Position numbers and translations under genes: made by a program | The notes under the pieces: generated by a model | What the model saw: only the letters and a program-made list of their open reading frames with translations | Told to the model about the DNA's origin: nothing | Databases searched by the model: none | Source of the DNA: Chloroflexi bacterium HGW-Chloroflexi-4 | Lineage (GTDB): Bacteria; Chloroflexota; Anaerolineae; Anaerolineales; Anaerolineaceae | Length of the DNA stretch: 64,000 nucleotides | Direction: 5' to 3' | Assembly: GCA_002840715.1 (NCBI GenBank) | Contig: PHBW01000015.1 | Coordinates: 1 to 64,000, forward strand | Part shown: one piece after another, positions 16,422 through 26,285 of the stretch | Position numbering within the stretch: the first letter of the stretch is position 1 | Layout of the letters: every line of letters begins with the position of its first letter

Positions 16422-19400
16422 AAGTGAGGTTTTCTTCCATCATCTTGACGAAGGCTTTGACCACTTCTTCGTCAAAGTGGCTGCCGGCTTGGTCCATGAT
16501 GTGTTTGAGGGCGCTGGGTTTGTTCCAGGCTTTGCGGTAGGGGCGGTCTGAGACGAGGGCATCCCAGGCATCGACGATGGCAAAGATGCGTGCTGCCAGC
16601 GGAATCTGCTCGCCCTTCAACCCGCGCGGATAGCCTGTGCCATCCCACCACTCATGGTGGCAGTAGGGAATATCCAGCACATCCTTAAAGTAGGGCAGCT
16701 CTGAAAGCATCTCGTAGGCATAGGTGGGATGCATCTGCATGATGGACCATTCATCTTCAGTTAATTTACCGGGTTTAAGCAAAATGGTGTCGGGCACGCC
16801 CATTTTACCGATATCGTGCAGCAGCCCACCGCGGCGGATGTTATCCAGATTTTGCTCGTCAATGCCCATACGTTTGGCCAGTTCAAGGGTCATGTTGGCA
16901 ATGCGAAGGGAATGGCCCTGAGTCTCTTTATCGCGCAGTTCGAGGGCGTGCGCCCAGCCTTCAAGTGTGGCGTCGTAGGCGCGTTTGAGTTCGGTGGCTT
17001 GAATGCTGGTCTGTTCGTAGAGATCAGAGCGGTGGATGGCGCTGGCGGCCAGGTCCCCAATGGTCTTCAACAGTCGCAGTTCGTTTTCGCTCATTAAGCG
17101 GCCGGCGCCGACAATAATGGAGCCGATGGTTTCTCCTTTGGCCACAAGCGGTACCCCAGCCAGGGTAACCAGGTTGGTGATCAGCTCAGGAGAAGCAAAA
17201 TAGGGGTCTTGTGGGGCATTGAAATTAACATAGGGCTTGCAAGAGCTGATGATGTATCCGCTTAAGCCTTGATTGACTTTTAATTGCCGGTTGTCGATGC
17301 TTTGCCAACAGCCGATGGCACGGACAAGGTTCGGCAGATCTTCATTATCTTCCATGGTGGAAATAATGGCGCCGTCAATGGACAGCAACTCCATCAATTC
17401 TGCCAGAATCGTAGCACGCACCTTTTCGCGGGTCATATCTGTGCGCAGCGCCTCGCCAATTTTGGCCACCACTTCAAGGTCATGCTCTCTTTGTTTGCGG
17501 AAGGTGATGTCAATGGCGGTGCCGATGGTAGCTTTTTCACCCTGATAATCAATAAAGCCTGCGGTGATATCCAGCCATTTTTGTTCTCCATTTCGAGTAT
17601 GGAAGGAGGTTTCAAACCGGATCATACCTGATTCGGTGCGCAGTAGTTCGTTGTATTTTTGCCTTACCTCGCCGCCGTGGCCGTGATTGATGACATTCCA
17701 AAGGCTGTTGCTCAGCAATTCGGGTTCAGTATAGCCTGTGATCTCACACCACATCGGGTTGACATAAAGAAATTGATCATCCCGATTAATGAAGATGCCT
17801 GCCGCGGCGGTTTGTGTTAAAGCCTTGAATTTGGCCTCGCTTTCGAGGATGGCGTTTTCGGCGAACTTTCTTTCGGTGATATCTCTGACATAAGCAACTG
17901 CAAAACGAGTGCCTTCGATATCCGTAATCTTGGTGCTGATCTCGACAGGGAAGATGATGCCGCCTTTTTTAACATTGGGGATGTTGGTGAAGTGTCCGCC
18001 TTGTTCGATCTGCCATTTGACGTAATCTGGTTTATCCGCGATAAATTCACGAGAAGCCAGGTCTGACACATTCATGGTGAGCAGTTCTTCACGGGTATAT
18101 CCATAAACTTCTTCGGCAACGGCGTTGCATTCAAGAATTTCGCCTGAGAGAGATTCAAGGAAAATACAATCCGTGGAAGCCTGGATGAGCAGTTCGTTGC
18201 GTTTGGTGCTGGTGCCAAGTGCTTGCTCGGCGCGTTTCCGTTCAATGGCAATGGCAACCTGTGCTGAAACGAAGGTGAGCATTTGCTCATCGCGCTTTTT
18301 AAATCGAATTTCATCAGAATAAGATTGAACAGCCATCACCCCGATGGTTCGATTTTCGATCAGCAATGGTATGCCGATCCAATCCACCGAAGGAGTGCCT
18401 ATGTTCACGGCTTCGCCTCTGTTTTCCAATAGGTTGAAAGATTCGGGGTTTGCCAGGATGGGTTTTCCGGTGCGTAAGATGTGTTCGGTTAACCCGTTGC
18501 CTGCTTTGCGCGGCGCCGGTGTTGGATCGTATTGGTCCACAAAATAGGGAAAGTTGACTGTATCCGTCGTATCATCATAAAGGGCGATGAAGAAATTTTC
18601 AGCAGGCATCAAATCAAGCAGCACCGCATGGATGGACTGGAACAATTCATCCAAATTCTTTGAGGTAATGGTGGATTGGGCGATTTTGTAGATGATCGCC
18701 TGGGCTTTCTCGTTGTAATATTTTTCGGTGATGTCTTCACCGATGCTGGCGATGGCTGTGATGCTGCATTGATCATCTTTAAGCAGGGTGTTATTCCATG
18801 AGATCATGAGTTGTTCACCCGAACGGGTGAGAATCATGTTTTCGTGGTGCTGCGGAATTTCACCTTCCTGAGCTTGCTCAATTAATTCTTCCATTAATTG
18901 ACCGGAAATATCGGTTGGCACAAAGTGTTCATACCAGTTCTTGCCCATGGCGTCTTCTTTATGCCAGCCGGTTTTTTCAAGAAAGTGCGAGTTGCAAAAA
19001 GTAATGTTGCCTTTAATGTCAGTGATGATGGCGATCAATTTTATTGATTCCATCAAAGTGCGTAGATGTTGCTCTGACTGGATGTTGACTTGCTCGGCTT
19101 TCTTTTCGTCAGTGATATCTTCACCCACAGATTGATACTCGATGAAATGCCCCTCATCGTTTCTGATGGGCTGGGTTTTCCAGCGGAACCAGGAAGGATC
19201 GGCAGGTTTGGATATCACACAATATTCATTGATTTCTGGTGACATATCAGGGTTGAGATAAGTAAGTTGGCGTTCTGATAGTTTCTTAAATTCATCCGAT
19301 GGTACATTGTTTAACTTTTCTCCAACCAGTTGGGAGGAGGGTAATGACAAATATGCACAAAACGCCTGATTTACAAAAGTAATAACGCCATTGGGTTTAA

Positions 19401-20583
19401 AACGCACGATCATTTCGGGGTTATCTTCAACGATTGCCCGATAGCGCGCCTCACTATTTTTTAGGGCTTGCAGGGTTTCTTCACGGTCGCGTATATCTCG
19501 AATGATACCTATATAGGCAGTTGCAGCACCATCTTTATCGCGAATGGCACGAACACTTGCTTCGGCAGGAATAATCTCACCATCAATTTTTTGAATCGGA
19601 TAATTGCTTCTATGGATAGTGTTGCCGCCGAATTTTCCTGCTACTGCAGCAGCTACATTTTGTCTGGCAGTCGGTGCCATGAAATCCATCACATTTTTTC
19701 CGATCAGAAAATGATGTCCTTCAACACCGAGCAATTCCGCCAGTTGATGGTTTGAAAATATGATATTTCCATTTGGATCCACCAACACCACACCATCAGG
19801 AGACACTTCGACCAAGTTTCGATAATGTGTTTCACTCTCAATCAAGGCATCTTCAATCTTCTGCTGCTCAGAGATATCGATAATCCACCCTTCGAGGGCA
19901 ATCACTTTGCCTGAATGGTTAAAAACGCCCTTGCCTTGTTCTTGTACGGTGCGAATTTCGTTATTAGCATGTTTTATTCGGTAGGTTATGCGATATGGCC
20001 TGTTTTCGCTCAGGGCTGTTTGAATTTCTTTCCAGGTGCGCCAATAATCTTCTGGATGGATTAACTTGGAGTAGGGTAGGTCTTTCTTGTTCAGAAGACT
20101 TTCAACCGGAAAACCGGTTAATTGATAACATCCTTCGCTTAAGAATCGCATGACACGATTTTCATCATTGTCGCATCGATAAACGACGCCGGGCATAATT
20201 CCTAATAAGGGTTCAATTTCATTGGTTTTTTGGGGTTCTTCTTCAATTAGGGGTGCAGCAGATTTTTCAAGGATCACAAGATGGGCTTTTACGCCCATAT
20301 ATTCAAGATCAAGCAATGAAGAAACCTTAATCCAATTATCTTTGGCAACAGGGTCTTTCAACTTTCTGATGCGATTAATGGCGCCTTTTTGTTTTTCAAA
20401 AATCACAAATTCATTCTTGAGAATGTGAAAATCACGCGCACAAGTCGCGTTGGAATATAAGACTTCTTCGTTTTCAGATATAACAAGTATCGAAGATTGA
20501 AGTGACTCAGCCCAGAAAGCTACTTTGTCATCCAGTTGATTGTTTTTGTGTTCATCGATGAGGCTGTCAGGCATATTATTCAC
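16420..20583 (-). CDS. Multi-PAS/GAF sensor with HD-GYP c-di-GMP phosphodiesterase
   Basis: A 1387-residue cytoplasmic sensor without transmembrane helices. Domains in order are a degenerate PAS (about 20-110), PAS (125-245), PAS (250-370), PAS (375-497), PAS (502-622), GAF (630-785), PAS (795-907), PAS (912-1030), GAF (1040-1190) and HD-GYP (1205-1387). The phosphodiesterase has H1256-D1257 (HDIGKMGVPD), HHEWWDGTGYP at 1309-1319 and GLKGEQIPLAARI, so it looks catalytically intact and should degrade cyclic di-GMP. The GTG start overlaps the diguanylate cyclase stop (GTGA); an ATG three codons later is an alternative. The pairing suggests a translationally coupled synthesis and breakdown unit. 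Confidence 0.93.
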   Translation of the reverse strand: MNNMPDSLIDEHKNNQLDDKVAFWAESLQSSILVISENEEVLYSNATCARDFHILKNEFVIFEKQKGAINRIRKLKDPVAKDNWIKVSSLLDLEYMGVKAHLVILEKSAAPLIEEEPQKTNEIEPLLGIMPGVVYRCDNDENRVMRFLSEGCYQLTGFPVESLLNKKDLPYSKLIHPEDYWRTWKEIQTALSENRPYRITYRIKHANNEIRTVQEQGKGVFNHSGKVIALEGWIIDISEQQKIEDALIESETHYRNLVEVSPDGVVLVDPNGNIIFSNHQLAELLGVEGHHFLIGKNVMDFMAPTARQNVAAAVAGKFGGNTIHRSNYPIQKIDGEIIPAEASVRAIRDKDGAATAYIGIIRDIRDREETLQALKNSEARYRAIVEDNPEMIVRFKPNGVITFVNQAFCAYLSLPSSQLVGEKLNNVPSDEFKKLSERQLTYLNPDMSPEINEYCVISKPADPSWFRWKTQPIRNDEGHFIEYQSVGEDITDEKKAEQVNIQSEQHLRTLMESIKLIAIITDIKGNITFCNSHFLEKTGWHKEDAMGKNWYEHFVPTDISGQLMEELIEQAQEGEIPQHHENMILTRSGEQLMISWNNTLLKDDQCSITAIASIGEDITEKYYNEKAQAIIYKIAQSTITSKNLDELFQSIHAVLLDLMPAENFFIALYDDTTDTVNFPYFVDQYDPTPAPRKAGNGLTEHILRTGKPILANPESFNLLENRGEAVNIGTPSVDWIGIPLLIENRTIGVMAVQSYSDEIRFKKRDEQMLTFVSAQVAIAIERKRAEQALGTSTKRNELLIQASTDCIFLESLSGEILECNAVAEEVYGYTREELLTMNVSDLASREFIADKPDYVKWQIEQGGHFTNIPNVKKGGIIFPVEISTKITDIEGTRFAVAYVRDITERKFAENAILESEAKFKALTQTAAAGIFINRDDQFLYVNPMWCEITGYTEPELLSNSLWNVINHGHGGEVRQKYNELLRTESGMIRFETSFHTRNGEQKWLDITAGFIDYQGEKATIGTAIDITFRKQREHDLEVVAKIGEALRTDMTREKVRATILAELMELLSIDGAIISTMEDNEDLPNLVRAIGCWQSIDNRQLKVNQGLSGYIISSCKPYVNFNAPQDPYFASPELITNLVTLAGVPLVAKGETIGSIIVGAGRLMSENELRLLKTIGDLAASAIHRSDLYEQTSIQATELKRAYDATLEGWAHALELRDKETQGHSLRIANMTLELAKRMGIDEQNLDNIRRGGLLHDIGKMGVPDTILLKPGKLTEDEWSIMQMHPTYAYEMLSELPYFKDVLDIPYCHHEWWDGTGYPRGLKGEQIPLAARIFAIVDAWDALVSDRPYRKAWNKPSALKHIMDQAGSHFDEEVVKAFVKMMEENLT

Positions 20584-22706
20584 ATTATATCTTGTCGATC
20601 ATCGTCACACGATTTCGTCCATTCTCTCATGCTAATGGAGGAAATTTGAGAATTTGCTCCAGTAACACCGACGCTAATTGTCACTGTAATTTTACCAACG
20701 GAGGTATTAAAAGGTTGTTCTGCCACAGATTTTCGAATTCGATCGGCAACAGTCTTCGCGTTTTCAGGTTTTTGTTCAGTTAGCAAAATCAGGAACTCTT
20801 CTCCTCCGTACCGCGAAATGTAATCTGTTTCTCTGATTTTTGTGCGAGCTCGCGCTGCGATCTCAATGAGGATTTCATCCCCAATGGGGTGTCCGTATAC
20901 GTCGTTGATAGCCTTGAAGCGGTCAATATCCAGCATGATCAATGATAACGGTCTTGAATATCGTTTTGCAGCGCCAAACTCGCGATTGGCAACTTCATCA
21001 AACCCACGTCGATTGAGCACATTTGTCAGTTCATCAGTGATAGCCAGCCGCTGAACTTCTTGTAGTAGATTGGCATTTTCGATAGCAATGGCGACCTGGC
21101 CTCCAAAAATGCTGGCGGCTTGAATATCTATTTTTTGCAGACTCTCTCCCCATAAACTTAATATGCCTATTGATTTTTTCTCAATGACAAGCGGCACCAG
21201 TATACATTTCGTGTCTTTGGTAATTGCAAGTGCTTCGACTAATTTTGTAAAGGCGGGCTTAAAAATTGGGGGAGTAACTTGAACAAGAACATCTTCTGGA
21301 TGGTCCAAATATTCTGCCTGTTGAGAATCTATGATCTCACGAAAAAGTGGCACCGAATTAATAGGCGTAATGACATCATTGATTTTAAGTTTGCTCAGGT
21401 TATTAATAAATGAAACCAGTTTTGTTTGAACACTTGAATAAGTAAGCGTCAGATTATCTGTTTCGTCAACTCTTAATGCCACCAAACTATGGATTTTAAG
21501 CAGTTCGAGTTCCATGCCAATGGTGTGCATAATATTGTTTGTATCAACACCGCTTTTGATCGCGGCAAAAACGTGGCTTAATGATTCAATTAGAGCATTA
21601 GCATGGGTCAGTTGACTGGATTGAATACGTTCCTGTTCAAGCAAGTGAATTTTGCTAATGGCAGTTGAGATCTGCATGGCTGCATATTCACCCAGAGAAC
21701 GAATGTCTTCGTTGACCAATTCTGAGTTTGAATAACCAACCATAATTGCGCCAAATTTCATCCCTTCAGCCAATAATGGCAGGCAAAACAGTGATTTTTC
21801 GTGATACAAACCATGGAATTTCTTATCCATTTTGTGAGATTTATCGAGATTTTTGATCAAGGTTGAGCGCTGTGTGTCAAGAATTTCCTGGGTTAACGTG
21901 CGGTCTCCGGGGTCAGATTTTCCAATGACATAATTTTCTTTAAAATCGCCTGTGGCAGCCCATCCTTTTACTGTTTGGGTGTTCTCATCCCATTTTGAGA
22001 TATAGACGTTCGTGCCTTCCAAAAGATCAATTAATTTTTCAGGCAGCAGATCAAAGATCTGATTAAGTGTTGTGGCTTCAAGGACCTGGTGTGTAAGATC
22101 ATTGATGGACCTAAGTTTCTTGCCAAGGCGAGTTGATGCGTCAAACATTCTCGCGTTGCGGATTGCAAGCCCGGCTTGACTGGCAAAGATCTGCATTGCA
22201 TAGGTTTGCACCTTATTGAAAAATCCTGCAACATCACTGTCGCAATTTAAAAAGCCGATCACTTCATTGTCAAATATAATTGGGGATGCGATGTGAGATT
22301 TAATCCACTCGGATTCAGCCAACAAGTGCCAATCTTGTTCGAGATGGGGATAGAAAGACAAAATAGGTTGTTTGGAGGATATCATTTGGGCAAAGTTACT
22401 TAGTTCATCGATATCAAAAACTTTTGACATCATTAATTCTTTTGTTCCCAAAACCTCATAACCCTTGGAGCGAACTATTTTTGCATGGTTGCCATTAATC
22501 AACATGATGTTGGCAGTTTTATAAGACACAACCTTGGCCAAATTCTCAAGTATGCGATCAAGAACCTCGTCTAAATGCAAACTACTATTCAACGCCATGA
22601 ATACATCTGCCGTGGCGGCAATTAATGCTTGTTGGTTCTCCTCCAAATCAAGGGGAGGTGCTTTTTTTCGTTCATTTACATTAATCATCTTCGGTTCTAT
22701 TTTCAT
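20580..22706 (-). CDS. GAF-GAF-GAF-GGDEF diguanylate cyclase with abnormal C-terminus
   Basis: About 708 residues, cytoplasmic. Three GAF-like domains (about 30-190, 205-365 and 375-555) are followed by a GGDEF domain from about 563. The cyclase core is intact: TDELTNVLNRRGFD, LDIDRFKAINDVYGH and RYGGEEF (the GGEEF form). Synthesis of c-di-GMP from two GTP is expected. The end is odd: after ISVGVTGANSQISSIS the frame reads MREWTKSC and stops, with no ADxALYxAK helix, while the canonical NGRNRV ending is encoded in a different frame at about 20589-20606. This suggests a deletion plus frameshift, or a sequence error. The start at 22706 has GGAG upstream. Confidence 0.85.
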   Translation of the reverse strand: MKIEPKMINVNERKKAPPLDLEENQQALIAATADVFMALNSSLHLDEVLDRILENLAKVVSYKTANIMLINGNHAKIVRSKGYEVLGTKELMMSKVFDIDELSNFAQMISSKQPILSFYPHLEQDWHLLAESEWIKSHIASPIIFDNEVIGFLNCDSDVAGFFNKVQTYAMQIFASQAGLAIRNARMFDASTRLGKKLRSINDLTHQVLEATTLNQIFDLLPEKLIDLLEGTNVYISKWDENTQTVKGWAATGDFKENYVIGKSDPGDRTLTQEILDTQRSTLIKNLDKSHKMDKKFHGLYHEKSLFCLPLLAEGMKFGAIMVGYSNSELVNEDIRSLGEYAAMQISTAISKIHLLEQERIQSSQLTHANALIESLSHVFAAIKSGVDTNNIMHTIGMELELLKIHSLVALRVDETDNLTLTYSSVQTKLVSFINNLSKLKINDVITPINSVPLFREIIDSQQAEYLDHPEDVLVQVTPPIFKPAFTKLVEALAITKDTKCILVPLVIEKKSIGILSLWGESLQKIDIQAASIFGGQVAIAIENANLLQEVQRLAITDELTNVLNRRGFDEVANREFGAAKRYSRPLSLIMLDIDRFKAINDVYGHPIGDEILIEIAARARTKIRETDYISRYGGEEFLILLTEQKPENAKTVADRIRKSVAEQPFNTSVGKITVTISVGVTGANSQISSISMREWTKSCDDDRQDIM

Positions 22707-22709
22707 CAA

Positions 22710-23036
22710 ATCCAGACTCCAATCACGACTAAATCGATCCTTGGGGTTTCAGCATAAATTTTCAACATATAATGAATTATTAGTACTATTATACGGACGC
22801 CTCTATTAATCATGCAAGCAATTTTCAGAAGTAATATGAAATGTGTCACTTCCGAAAATGACATTCTATCAATTTTTTCATAAACCTTGAAATACCAATT
22901 GATTAATCTATTGATTTTGTGCTAAAATAGGCTTTGTCAGATGCTCGGGTGCCCCCCTCACCCGGGCATTTGACATTTAATCCCCCGGAATGGTTTAATA
23001 AATAATCAAATAGACAAGGCTCTGTGTGGAGGGTCA
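22710..23036. other. Divergent intergenic region with a REP-like hairpin
   Basis: No gene is seen. A hairpin at 22941-22969 pairs ATGCTCGGGTG with CACCCGGGCAT (one G-T pair) around a C-rich loop. It shares the ATGCTCGGGT core with elements at 42305 and 63362. Confidence 0.45.
22970..22999 (+). promoter_or_regulatory. Candidate promoter for the 23037 gene
   Basis: TTGACA (22970-22975), an 18-bp spacer and TTTAAT (22994-22999), ending 37 bp before the ATG; the -35 abuts the 22941 hairpin. Confidence 0.45.
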
Positions 23037-23372
23037 ATGCAAAGAAAATATCGTGGACTGCGTACGATTGGGTTATTGCTCAAAATAATTGGTGTGATCG
23101 AATTATTTATCGGGCTGTTTTGTGCATTGGTGCTTCCTCTGGTTTTGTCAGATTCTCAGGTTTCGCTGTTTCAATTTGGGATCCAAGATTATTATCCGGC
23201 ATTTGGATTACTGCTTGGGATTGCCACAGGAGTCATCATTTTTCTGGCCGGACTGGTTTGTGGATTGCTGACTTTTTCGTTGGGCGAATTATTTAATGTA
23301 GTGCTAGCGATTGAAGAGAATACCCGTACCACAGCTTTGCAGTATCAAAAGCAAGAAAAAATATATGAGTAA
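23037..23372 (+). CDS. Hypothetical small membrane protein
   Basis: A 111-residue protein that I do not recognise. It has two long hydrophobic segments (about residues 10-37 and 53-82) and a polar C-terminal tail (EENTRTTALQYQKQEK) likely to lie in the cytoplasm. GGAGGG lies 3 nt before the ATG, with a candidate promoter upstream and a perfect terminator downstream, so it is a well-formed single gene. It sits between two signalling operons, but nothing in it points to signalling. Confidence 0.7.
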   Translation: MQRKYRGLRTIGLLLKIIGVIELFIGLFCALVLPLVLSDSQVSLFQFGIQDYYPAFGLLLGIATGVIIFLAGLVCGLLTFSLGELFNVVLAIEENTRTTALQYQKQEKIYE

Positions 23373-23379
23373 GAGACAA

Positions 23380-23414
23380 AAAAGAGGATGACCATATTTG
23401 GTCATCCTCTTTTT
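23380..23414. terminator. Bidirectional terminator
   Basis: A perfect 15-bp stem (AAAAGAGGATGACCA and complement), a TATT loop and A/T runs on both sides. It serves the 23037 gene on plus and the hybrid kinase on minus. Confidence 0.95.
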
Positions 23415-23418
23415 AGAA

Positions 23419-26163
23419 TTATAAGTCTTTATTATTGAGATAAAAGGCTTCGACCAGAGGAACCTGCCGTTTGATCTCTGCGATATAAGGGTAGCTACCT
23501 GTTAGTGTGTCATCAGCGGTAAGTGTTTCGAGCTTAAAGGCAGGCGCTGAAATGGTTTTTGCTTCAAAATTACTTGAGGCGCCTTTAATGCTGTGTGCAA
23601 GAAAATGTATCTTTTTGGCATCGTTATTAAGAAGGGCTTTTTCCATATCACTGATTGTGACCTTAATGTGCTCCAAAAATTCGCCCAACAGTTCAAAAAA
23701 AGTAGGTAAATCGTCGCCAAACCTGGGTAAAGCTTTTTCAAGGTCAAAAAGATCTGCCGCTTTTTGAATCATCACGTCCAATGTGTTTTGGGGTTGTTCC
23801 TCAAAACCATTAGTCGTGGTGCTGTCAGAGTAATGTTCGATAATCTTAAAAAGTTCATCAACGTTGAGCGGTTTTGAAAGATAATCATTCATTCCGGCTT
23901 CGAGACAGCGCTCACGATCGCCTGACATGGCGTATGCTGTCATTGCCACAATGGGAAGATTCATAAATTCCGGTGCAATGGCGCGGATCTGTCTCGTAGC
24001 TTCAAACCCATCCATCTCAGGCATTTGAACATCCATGAGTACAAGTTTGTATTTTTTCTTTTGGACTGCATCTACGGCCTCTTTGCCTGTGGAGACCACA
24101 TCCACCGGGTAACCGGCTTTTTGTAATAATCGGATGGCTAATTTTTGATTGGTGGGATTGTCTTCTGCAAGCAGGATATGAGTCAACCCCCTTTGCTGTT
24201 CTTTAAGGGAATGGCGTGTGATCAGAGATGATTTGTTTTTTTCGTCTTCAGGTTGATTTCTTCTTCCAAGAATATTCAGTAAGGCGCCAAACAACTCTTT
24301 TTGACGAACCGGCTTGAGTAGATAACCGTTGCAGCCCATGGCTTCCAATCGGGCAGCGTCTCCACGTTGGCCCATCGAGGTCAGGATTATTACGGTGGTA
24401 TCATGAAGTGCCGGGTCGCTCTTGATCCTGCAAAGAACCTCCTCCCCATCCATTTCAGGCATTTGCATATCCAACAATACAAGTTGGAAAGGTTTGTTCA
24501 ATTCACTGAAGGATTTCAAAATATTGATGGCTTCTTTGCCGCTGGAAACCGCAAAAGCATTGCAGCCAAACCCCTTGATCATCTTTTCAAGGATGGTGCG
24601 GTTTGTGAAGTTATCATCCACTATTAATACAGGGACGTTGATTAAATCTTGCGGTAGCGCCAAAAGCGGAATGCTGCCTTCTTTTACATTGCCAACCGTA
24701 ATGGTAAACCAGAAGGTGCTGCCTTTGCCTGGTTCACTTTCCAGACCAATATCTCCACCCATCATCTTGGTTAATTGGGCAGAGATGGTCAACCCGAGGC
24801 CGGTGCCGCCGTATTTTCGGGTTGAAGAGCTGTCAGCCTGTACGAAACGTTCGAAGACAGCCTTCTGACGGTCTAGCGGAATGCCAATGCCGGTATCAGA
24901 AACCAAAAACCGTAAAGTGCTGTTTTTCTCAGTCTTTGATTGCATCATCACACGTATTACAACTTCGCCTTCAGCCGTGAACTTAATGGCATTGCCGACC
25001 AGGTTGATCAAAACCTGGCGTAAACGGCCTGCATCCCCAAGCACGCGAGAAGGAACTTCTTTATCAATCAGACAGGCTAACTCAATTCCTTTGTTTTCTG
25101 CGCGAGAAACCAAAGTGTGCGCGACACCTTCAACCGTGGAGCGCAGGTCGTATTCAATTGTATCAATGGTCAGTTGACCGGCTTCGATCTTGGAGAAATC
25201 AAGAACATCATTCAAAATCCCCAAAAGCGCTTCAGCACTATCTCGGGCAGTAGAAACATAGTCTCTTTGTTCAGAATTCAGTATGGTGTCTAGCAGCAGT
25301 TCAAGCATGCCCATAATGCCGTTCATGGGGGTTCTAATTTCATGACTCATATTGGCGAGAAATTCACTCTTCGCCCGATCTGCCTGCTCTGCCAATCGTT
25401 TCGCTTCAACCAGTTCAGTCACATTGTAATAGATCGCCAGAATGCCTTGTTTTTTTCCTTCTACAATGACAGGGACGCCGGCAAATTCAACGTCCACTTT
25501 TGTGCCGTCTTTGCGTTGACGGCTGGCTAATCCTCTGACGGTACCGCCATCTAAAACGGTTCGGGTTAGATCCGCGGCTTCTTGAAGTGTTTCAGGCGCC
25601 ACCAAAGGATCCAATTTTTTGCCGATCACTTCACCGGCGGTGTAACCAAACAACCCTTCAAATGCCGGGTTGATGGAACTGATTTTTTCTTCCAAATCCA
25701 GGATCACAACCGCGACTGGGTTATATTGAAAGAGAGACTCAAAAAACTCTTTTTGTTTTAAGATCTCGTTTTCATCATGTTTTTGACGGGTTATATCTTG
25801 AAAGATATAGAGCAAGCTGTTGTCATTACCAGCAAGGGGCACCTGACAACGAGTTAATTTATACCAACCACCAACGCCATTGATTTGAACCTCGACACCT
25901 ACTAGGTCGTCAATTTCAACTTGTGGTGTCAGGTTGTTTGAGAAAAAGGAAGAAATGGGTTGCCCTAGAATTTTATGATACGTGGTGTTCATTTTATTGA
26001 TAGTTGAACGATTGCAGCGCAGGATTATACCGTCAGCATCAGTTAATACCAGCATGTCTGGTATTCGGTCAAAAGTGGCTTCCCACTCTTTTTTAGCCCT
26101 TAGTACTGCGGTTTCAATTTTTGAAAACTCAGACTCTTCTTTTTTACTGGTGTTCAAGGACAT
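23419..26163 (-). CDS. Hybrid histidine kinase PAS-PAS-HisKA-HATPase-REC-REC-HPt
   Basis: A 914-residue soluble phosphorelay kinase of BarA-like layout. PAS domains lie at about 25-130 and 137-255. HisKA follows with phospho-accepting H274 ([11 protein letters not shown]), then the ATPase domain with LVGNAIKF (N box), DTGIGI and YGGTGLGL. Receiver 1 has acceptor D565 ([11 protein letters not shown]) and receiver 2 has D711 ([11 protein letters not shown]). The HPt domain carries H857 ([10 protein letters not shown]). All relay residues are present, so the whole His-Asp-His-Asp chain can run in one polypeptide, leaving an external response regulator as final acceptor; the lone receiver at 15773 is one candidate. 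AAGGGG precedes the ATG. Confidence 0.95.
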   Translation of the reverse strand: MSLNTSKKEESEFSKIETAVLRAKKEWEATFDRIPDMLVLTDADGIILRCNRSTINKMNTTYHKILGQPISSFFSNNLTPQVEIDDLVGVEVQINGVGGWYKLTRCQVPLAGNDNSLLYIFQDITRQKHDENEILKQKEFFESLFQYNPVAVVILDLEEKISSINPAFEGLFGYTAGEVIGKKLDPLVAPETLQEAADLTRTVLDGGTVRGLASRQRKDGTKVDVEFAGVPVIVEGKKQGILAIYYNVTELVEAKRLAEQADRAKSEFLANMSHEIRTPMNGIMGMLELLLDTILNSEQRDYVSTARDSAEALLGILNDVLDFSKIEAGQLTIDTIEYDLRSTVEGVAHTLVSRAENKGIELACLIDKEVPSRVLGDAGRLRQVLINLVGNAIKFTAEGEVVIRVMMQSKTEKNSTLRFLVSDTGIGIPLDRQKAVFERFVQADSSSTRKYGGTGLGLTISAQLTKMMGGDIGLESEPGKGSTFWFTITVGNVKEGSIPLLALPQDLINVPVLIVDDNFTNRTILEKMIKGFGCNAFAVSSGKEAINILKSFSELNKPFQLVLLDMQMPEMDGEEVLCRIKSDPALHDTTVIILTSMGQRGDAARLEAMGCNGYLLKPVRQKELFGALLNILGRRNQPEDEKNKSSLITRHSLKEQQRGLTHILLAEDNPTNQKLAIRLLQKAGYPVDVVSTGKEAVDAVQKKKYKLVLMDVQMPEMDGFEATRQIRAIAPEFMNLPIVAMTAYAMSGDRERCLEAGMNDYLSKPLNVDELFKIIEHYSDSTTTNGFEEQPQNTLDVMIQKAADLFDLEKALPRFGDDLPTFFELLGEFLEHIKVTISDMEKALLNNDAKKIHFLAHSIKGASSNFEAKTISAPAFKLETLTADDTLTGSYPYIAEIKRQVPLVEAFYLNNKDL

Positions 26164-26285
26164 AAGGTAACCCCTTGTCAGGATGATTGAACCATTGAAA
26201 TTGAGTTTATGATTTTTTTATTTTGAAATGAAATTTAACAATAAGATTATTAAACTCATTTGTCAATCATGAAGAAGAGAATGTT

